A stretch of 38,919 nucleotides of DNA from positions 1 to 38,919 of IMG/VR virus record IMGVR_UViG_3300020172_002729; one strand, written 5' to 3'. Under the pieces are notes generated by a model, which saw only the letters and a program-made list of their open reading frames with translations, was not told the DNA's origin and searched no databases. Positions within the stretch are counted from its first letter, which is position 1; the number at the start of each line of letters is the position of its first letter. The position numbers and the translations under genes were made by a program. This stretch comes from a virus. This document shows, piece by piece, positions 34,465 to 38,919 of this stretch.

Positions 34465-35592
34465 ATGACAGTAATACAAGAACCCGAAAGAAGTAAACTA
34501 TATAGACGTATCAGGACTCTACTTGGTGCACCTGTTAGGGGTGTTGAATTGGAGGACGAACAAATGGATTCATTAATGGAACTTGCCATTGGTGATTATA
34601 CACAATACGTTTTAAATTGGTTGATTGACGCTCAGTGGACATCACTTAATGGTTTAAACTTAGATGAGCGTTCAGTTGCAAATGCGTTAATCACACGTTC
34701 ATTAGATTGGGAGACCCAATATACATACGCATACTCAAAGATAGTTGGGTTACAAGCTGGAGGTCCTTGGGTTTTGAAGAAGGATTATTTTGATTTAGTA
34801 CCCAATCAACAATTGTATGAAATACCAGCAGGTAGAGAAATTAATGAATTACTTTGGTTTCAAAGAGCCGAATTAAATGATACATTTTTTGACCCATTTA
34901 TGGGTGGTCTTTATGGTTTTGGAGGTACTGGTTTAGGTGGACCCTCGGGATACGCACAATTTGGTGTTGGTGGAAGTTATTTTATGATGCCAGCTTTTGA
35001 TGTTGTATTAAGAATGGCGGACAGAAATTTAAAACAAAGAATTATTATTGGAGATTTAACATATAGAATTACCGCAGCTCCTGATGGTAAAAAAATAGTT
35101 CATTTATATAATGTACCTGGTGGAAGATTTGATTTCTCAAACATTTCATTCAATTCATACAGATGTTGGTATTGGTATTATGATACTACCGACTCTAATA
35201 GAAATGACTGTTTAGCCCAAAATCCTGATATTGTTAAACTACCTTCAGATGTACCATTAGACGAATTGACTTGGTCTGAACTTAATACACCTGCCCAACA
35301 ATGGGTTAGAAGATGGTTTACCGCATACTGTAAAGAAACGTTATCTAGAATTTGGGGAAAATATAGTGGTAATTTAAAAACACCAGATTCGGAACTTACT
35401 TTAGATTATACCTCTTTAGCGACAGAAGCTAAAGATGAAAGAGCAAAACTTATTGAAGAGTTAATAGGTGCTGAAGGTCAGTTAACAAGATTGAGACCTG
35501 AAAAAGTTATGGAAAGAGAAGCTTTGATAGCTGAAAACTTAAATAAACAACTTAAGTTCAGAGCGTTCCCTGGTAATTATTACGTAATTTAA
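34465..35592 (+). CDS. 13: Neck protein, gp13-like
   Basis: 375 residues from ATG 34465 (an in-frame TTG at 34462 would add one residue). The N-terminus has RTLLGAPVRGVELEDEQMDS and ELAIGDYTQYVLNWLIDAQW, the C-terminus WSELNTPAQQWVRRWFTAYC, KETLSRIWGKYSG and a final helix with EALIAENLNKQLK. This matches the T4 gp13-type neck protein family (309 residues in T4), which together with gp14 seals the filled head. The middle has a glycine-rich insertion (MGGLYGFGGTGLGGPSGYAQ) absent from T4. It is separated from gp14 and gp15 by the SNF2 and SOD genes and lies on the opposite strand. The next gene starts within the last bases of its stop codon. Confidence 0.78.
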   Translation: MTVIQEPERSKLYRRIRTLLGAPVRGVELEDEQMDSLMELAIGDYTQYVLNWLIDAQWTSLNGLNLDERSVANALITRSLDWETQYTYAYSKIVGLQAGGPWVLKKDYFDLVPNQQLYEIPAGREINELLWFQRAELNDTFFDPFMGGLYGFGGTGLGGPSGYAQFGVGGSYFMMPAFDVVLRMADRNLKQRIIIGDLTYRITAAPDGKKIVHLYNVPGGRFDFSNISFNSYRCWYWYYDTTDSNRNDCLAQNPDIVKLPSDVPLDELTWSELNTPAQQWVRRWFTAYCKETLSRIWGKYSGNLKTPDSELTLDYTSLATEAKDERAKLIEELIGAEGQLTRLRPEKVMEREALIAENLNKQLKFRAFPGNYYVI

Positions 35593-35927
35593 TGCCAATA
35601 TTAAGAAGTATACCTGCAAAAAAAATTATTAATGGTTTTGAAGTTAAAACTTCAGAAAATATTTTAGTTTCAGAACCTTATTATAAAACTAATGGCGAAT
35701 ATGCTATTGTGATTAAAGGTGTTGATTATTGTGAACTAATATTAGATAGTAAAACAACTGACCACGTAGTAGTAAAAGCGTTAACAAAAGTTTTAATTAA
35801 ACCCGATAAAAATAAAATTGATGAAGAGTTTGATGAAGTAGAAATCAACAAAGGTGCTTGTGTCGAATTCTACTTCATGGGTGGTTCTTGGTATATATTA
35901 TCTTCAGACGGACTCAAACTCAGTTAA
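35592..35927 (+). CDS. Small beta-rich hypothetical protein
   Basis: 111 residues. It is made of short alternating strands (YAIVIKGVDYCELILDS, HVVVKALTKVLIKPD, VEFYFMGGSWYILSSDGLKL) with no catalytic motif. The ending 'GGSWYILSSDGLKL' occurs in small phage structural or decoration proteins, so a virion surface role is plausible. The ATG overlaps the gp13-like stop codon by one base (TAATG), so the pair is translationally coupled. Its last 24 bases overlap the 3' end of the convergent polymerase gene. No family is recognised. Confidence 0.7.
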   Translation: MPILRSIPAKKIINGFEVKTSENILVSEPYYKTNGEYAIVIKGVDYCELILDSKTTDHVVVKALTKVLIKPDKNKIDEEFDEVEINKGACVEFYFMGGSWYILSSDGLKLS

Positions 35928-38669
35928 TTTTTGTTCCCAACCTTCTTCGGCCAATTCGTATATGTAATTTGGTTCCAAACCTCTCTTGTTCCAATATTTA
36001 ACCTCATCAGGTGATATAATTAAAACGTCTTCATCGAGTCTATCTTGGTCACCATCACCTAACGGATATCCATTCACTAGTTCACATTGTTCTTTAGTGT
36101 AAAACTCTCTCTTACTTGGGTCATCAATTAATAAAGTTTCTCTAACATCATCTTTAAAAACAACCATTAAAGGTTCTAATCTTTTATTAAATGTTACAAC
36201 CGCTCTTGGTACATTATATTCTCCAACCATATCGGGATTTTTTTCTAACTCATCATTTTCTAATCTATAACAATTGATTTGAATTGTGTCACCTTTCTTT
36301 TGAACGTCACCATGAGAAGCTCTTGAACCATTATTAACATAATAAATTACATCTCCCAAATTAACATTAAGTCCATCTCTAATTGCCAATTCCATGTGTG
36401 CCATTCTTGACATTAGATGTCCTGCTTTAGTTTTTTGAGAACATCTTGTTTTATAATCATCAAGACTTAGTTTAACTTTTGCTCTCGAAGCAATCAATTT
36501 AAGAGGAATTTTCATACTAACAATTTTTTCCAAATACTCATAGTAATACTCAACAAATTCTTGACCCTTACCATTTAGTAAAAGTTTCAAACCCTTATCC
36601 AAAAACTCTTCAATATATAGAGGTAGTTTCTTTGATTTAATCGTATTACCAACAAGTTTGATTTTTCCTTTATCTGTCATAAGAGCGTAGTTTTTACGGG
36701 CCACGTTAATACATGATGGCCAAACACCATCGTTATCTAATGCCATTTCACCTCTCATGAATATGTCATTATATTCGGCAATATCGGCTGCCGCTCCTGT
36801 ATATTCTTTACCCTCTTTAACCTTCCAATTATTCCCACGACCAATATACTTACGAGTCTCAATATCGGGAGGTGCTGAGAAGTTTACACCGTCCGTATCC
36901 ATTACAAGCGGTTGATAACCACGAGCAATGAAAAATTTAATCATTTGACGTAGGTACTGTCTACCTGTACATGTAATTTGTTCGCCCATGTACATATCAC
37001 CCCAATGAAACACCTGAGGAGCGGATAAAGCACCGAACATTGAGTTAATAAAAATCTTAATTGGTAACTGTTTGTTTGAATATGTTTCAGAAAGTTTTGG
37101 GTCTGTTTTTTCGTATTTTTCCGCCAATTCTTTATAGTGAATACGGGTGTCACGGAAATATTTTAACATTCCTTTCATTGCGCCTGTTACATCACATTTT
37201 GGGAATACATCGTGAACCAATTGAATTGATGGATATAGTGAACTAAAGTCAAGTTTCAATACGTTAGTTGAATAACCGACTTTTAGTAATCGTGACAAAC
37301 CACCAACAAAGTCTGTCTTACCTTGTTTTTCAGGAATAGCCAAACCATGTTTGTAAGACCACGCAACCATCAACATTTTCCAAAGAGTTGCAGTACCCAT
37401 TGTAGATACACGTTCATATGTTGTTGGAATCATGGATGCAAGTAAGAAAGACGCTTGGTTAAATTCTTTATCAACCAACAGAGTTTCTTCCAAGTCATCA
37501 TCAAGATATCGTTCAACTATATTGTCACCTGTAGTCTTAATATAAGTGTCACTTCTTCGAGAACAAATATCATCAACTTTTTGGTCCAAACCAACCTTTT
37601 TGTAATTACCATTCTTAATATTCAACCAATATTCTTCTTTCTTTTTATATAAAGAACCAATATCTGTGTGTTGGATATAAACACGGTCCTCAGCTTCGAG
37701 GTCCAAATATTGTGTAATATATTTCAAACCAGCAGCTTTAATGTTTGAGTTAATTGCTTGTGCTCTACGAACAGAGTGTAGAATATCAATTATATTATAT
37801 CCCCAAATAGAGGTTTGTTGATAATCTTCTATTTCGTTAGCTAACTTAAGTATTTGCTTTGTTTGAGTTATACTCTTCTCAGGATTGAGTGAGTGACATA
37901 CTTTTTTTATATCCAAACCAAGAGCTTTACATCTTTCAAATATCCAATACCAGTCAAAGTTAAATGAATTATATCCACCGATAATTGAAGGTCTGAGTTC
38001 GTCAATTACCTTAAAAAACTCTATAATACCTTCTCTTTCTTGGTCTTCTTCCATACATTCAATCACCCTGTGGTAACCCTTGTTTGTTTTTAATCCAATC
38101 ATGAATATACGACCATCCTTTGGTTCAAGTGAGGTCGTTTCTAAGTCAAATACCAATCGAGTTACTTCATCGTAATCCGCAAAACCTTTAAATAATCGTT
38201 TTTCTTTCTGAACTAAGAATTGTTCTACGGGCGGTAACATCAAGATTTTATCTTTCATCTTTTCACCCCAAGGGTCTAACCCGCCATCCCTAAAAAATTG
38301 AATTAGAGTCCTATATCCTTTGAGTGATTTAACCATAAATGTAAGACCTCTTTCAAGCCTCTCGTCACCCATGGTTTCTAATTTATCAATAACGATTCCG
38401 TATTTGGACATCGCTTCCTTTTGTAAACCCTTTGAGCCTTGATAAAAGTTTAAACCACGAAGGTCCCCAACCCAAGCAAACGCAACAAATGTGTCCCTTT
38501 GAATTGATTTTCCTTTACCAGGAACTTCTTTAATTTTGTAAATGTAATCTGATTGATAATCGAATTCTATCGACGTGATGAATTCTTCAGGGTCAGCACC
38601 CTCCAAAAACTGCTTAATTTCTTCTTGTGATATCATATTTTCCTTTCCGAGTGGTGTATTAGCTGCCAT
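35904..38669 (-). CDS. 43: DNA polymerase, family B, T4 gp43-like
   Basis: 921 residues (T4 gp43 has 898). The proofreading exonuclease shows FDLETTS (174-180), GYNSFNFDWYW (232-242), and IIDILHSV (293-300). Polymerase motifs are LDFSSLYPS (473-481; metal Asp474), KIFINSMFGALSA (538-550; motif B) and MDTDGVNF (590-597; Asp591, Asp593). No intein or split is visible. Two ATG choices exist (codons 1 and 12); the first has a TATTTAT element 31 bases upstream. The 3' end converges on, and overlaps by 24 bases, the small beta-rich gene on the plus strand. It is expected to work with the helicase, gp32-like protein and RNase H encoded in this window; clamp and clamp loader lie outside it. Confidence 0.95.
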   Translation of the reverse strand: MAANTPLGKENMISQEEIKQFLEGADPEEFITSIEFDYQSDYIYKIKEVPGKGKSIQRDTFVAFAWVGDLRGLNFYQGSKGLQKEAMSKYGIVIDKLETMGDERLERGLTFMVKSLKGYRTLIQFFRDGGLDPWGEKMKDKILMLPPVEQFLVQKEKRLFKGFADYDEVTRLVFDLETTSLEPKDGRIFMIGLKTNKGYHRVIECMEEDQEREGIIEFFKVIDELRPSIIGGYNSFNFDWYWIFERCKALGLDIKKVCHSLNPEKSITQTKQILKLANEIEDYQQTSIWGYNIIDILHSVRRAQAINSNIKAAGLKYITQYLDLEAEDRVYIQHTDIGSLYKKKEEYWLNIKNGNYKKVGLDQKVDDICSRRSDTYIKTTGDNIVERYLDDDLEETLLVDKEFNQASFLLASMIPTTYERVSTMGTATLWKMLMVAWSYKHGLAIPEKQGKTDFVGGLSRLLKVGYSTNVLKLDFSSLYPSIQLVHDVFPKCDVTGAMKGMLKYFRDTRIHYKELAEKYEKTDPKLSETYSNKQLPIKIFINSMFGALSAPQVFHWGDMYMGEQITCTGRQYLRQMIKFFIARGYQPLVMDTDGVNFSAPPDIETRKYIGRGNNWKVKEGKEYTGAAADIAEYNDIFMRGEMALDNDGVWPSCINVARKNYALMTDKGKIKLVGNTIKSKKLPLYIEEFLDKGLKLLLNGKGQEFVEYYYEYLEKIVSMKIPLKLIASRAKVKLSLDDYKTRCSQKTKAGHLMSRMAHMELAIRDGLNVNLGDVIYYVNNGSRASHGDVQKKGDTIQINCYRLENDELEKNPDMVGEYNVPRAVVTFNKRLEPLMVVFKDDVRETLLIDDPSKREFYTKEQCELVNGYPLGDGDQDRLDEDVLIISPDEVKYWNKRGLEPNYIYELAEEGWEQKLTEFESV

Positions 38670-38700
38670 GGTTCACGACATTTACCTTACTCATTCATGG

Positions 38701-38707
38701 ATAAATA
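38701..38707 (-). promoter_or_regulatory. TATTTAT element ahead of DNA polymerase
   Basis: TATTTAT on the minus strand, 31 bases before the polymerase ATG, in the 59-base gap after the next gene. Confidence 0.4.
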
Positions 38708-38728
38708 TAATTTGGTCAAGTTGTATTA

Positions 38729-38919
38729 TCAACAACAGTACTGAGTTTTTATAAACGAATCTGTTACGTTTATATATAGGTTTTCTCTTATTGGAACAAT
38801 TAGTTCACCCTGAGATGTTGTCACACTAAATTCCCCTAAAAATCTACCTGTAGATTTTGTGTCTTTATTTGTGAACTGATAATAGATATAATATTCTGTA
38901 GGAGCATCAGGGTTATCCA
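38729..38919 (-). CDS. Hypothetical protein, C-terminal part only
   Basis: The final 62 codons of a gene that enters from beyond the window, ending QGELIVPIRENLYINVTDSF plus a short tail with a Cys-Cys pair. Open frame without interruption and with typical coding composition. The beta-strand pattern (EYYIYYQFTNKD, FLGEFSV) suggests a structural or binding domain; no family is recognised. It is followed by a 59-base gap before the polymerase gene. Confidence 0.65.
   Translation of the reverse strand, partial: DNPDAPTEYYIYYQFTNKDTKSTGRFLGEFSVTTSQGELIVPIRENLYINVTDSFIKTQYCC

Noticed and set aside
1-38919. tRNA genes, CRISPR arrays, insertion sequences, inteins
   Set aside because: Gaps between genes are all under about 130 bases and show no cloverleaf, spaced repeats or terminal inverted repeats; the polymerase, helicase and reductase read through without extra domains.

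Overview
The window is part of the genome of a large T4-like contractile-tailed phage (myovirus). It is AT-rich and gene-dense. It encodes T4-type replication and recombination proteins (family B DNA polymerase, replicative helicase, UvsX recombinase, gp32-like single-strand binding protein, RNase H/flap nuclease) together with T4-type tail, baseplate and neck proteins (homologues of gp6, gp25, gp53, gp19, gp18, gp15, gp14 and gp13, plus hub and tape-measure proteins). Host is an inference: a DUF5522-like gene, mostly poor Shine-Dalgarno sequences, and the AT-rich coding style fit a phage of Bacteroidota, probably marine, but nothing in the window proves it.

Layout from left to right. 1-2331 (minus): baseplate wedge gp6 (cut by the window edge) and gp25, a small cysteine-rich DUF5522-like protein, and an HNH endonuclease that overlaps it. 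2372-9388 (minus): DNA metabolism block with a B12-dependent ribonucleotide reductase, helicase, a small internally duplicated protein, RNase H, UvsX, a small helical protein and the single-strand binding protein, punctuated by terminators. 9389-23375 (minus): two small unknowns, then giant hub/baseplate proteins, gp53 and tape measure. 23404-29195 (minus): a tail assembly chaperone-like gene with an apparent +1 frameshift extension, tail tube, a HAD-type phosphatase with a coupled 47-residue minigene, and tail sheath. 29322-29492 (plus): a small ribbon-helix-helix-like gene. 29484-31036 (minus): tail completion gp15-like and neck gp14-like proteins. 31079-35927 (plus): an SNF2 helicase, a superoxide dismutase fused to a nuclease-like domain, neck gp13 and a small beta-rich protein. 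35904-38669 (minus): DNA polymerase, followed by the C-terminal end of one more gene.

The tail genes follow the order seen in many tailed phages: sheath, tube, chaperone with frameshift, tape measure, baseplate/hub. DNA replication genes are interleaved with virion genes instead of lying in a separate early block. A short element, TATTTAT on the coding strand, lies 4-39 bases ahead of nearly every gene that has an upstream gap, and is absent from genes packed inside operons. It is the best candidate for a phage-specific (probably late) promoter element.

The most unusual items are the superoxide dismutase-nuclease fusion at 32890-34452, the putative +1 programmed frameshift at 23561-23572, the recurrent TATTTAT element, and the palindrome over the promoter region between the sheath gene and the ribbon-helix-helix gene. 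No tRNA, rRNA, CRISPR array or insertion sequence was seen, and there is no gene-free stretch longer than about 130 bases.
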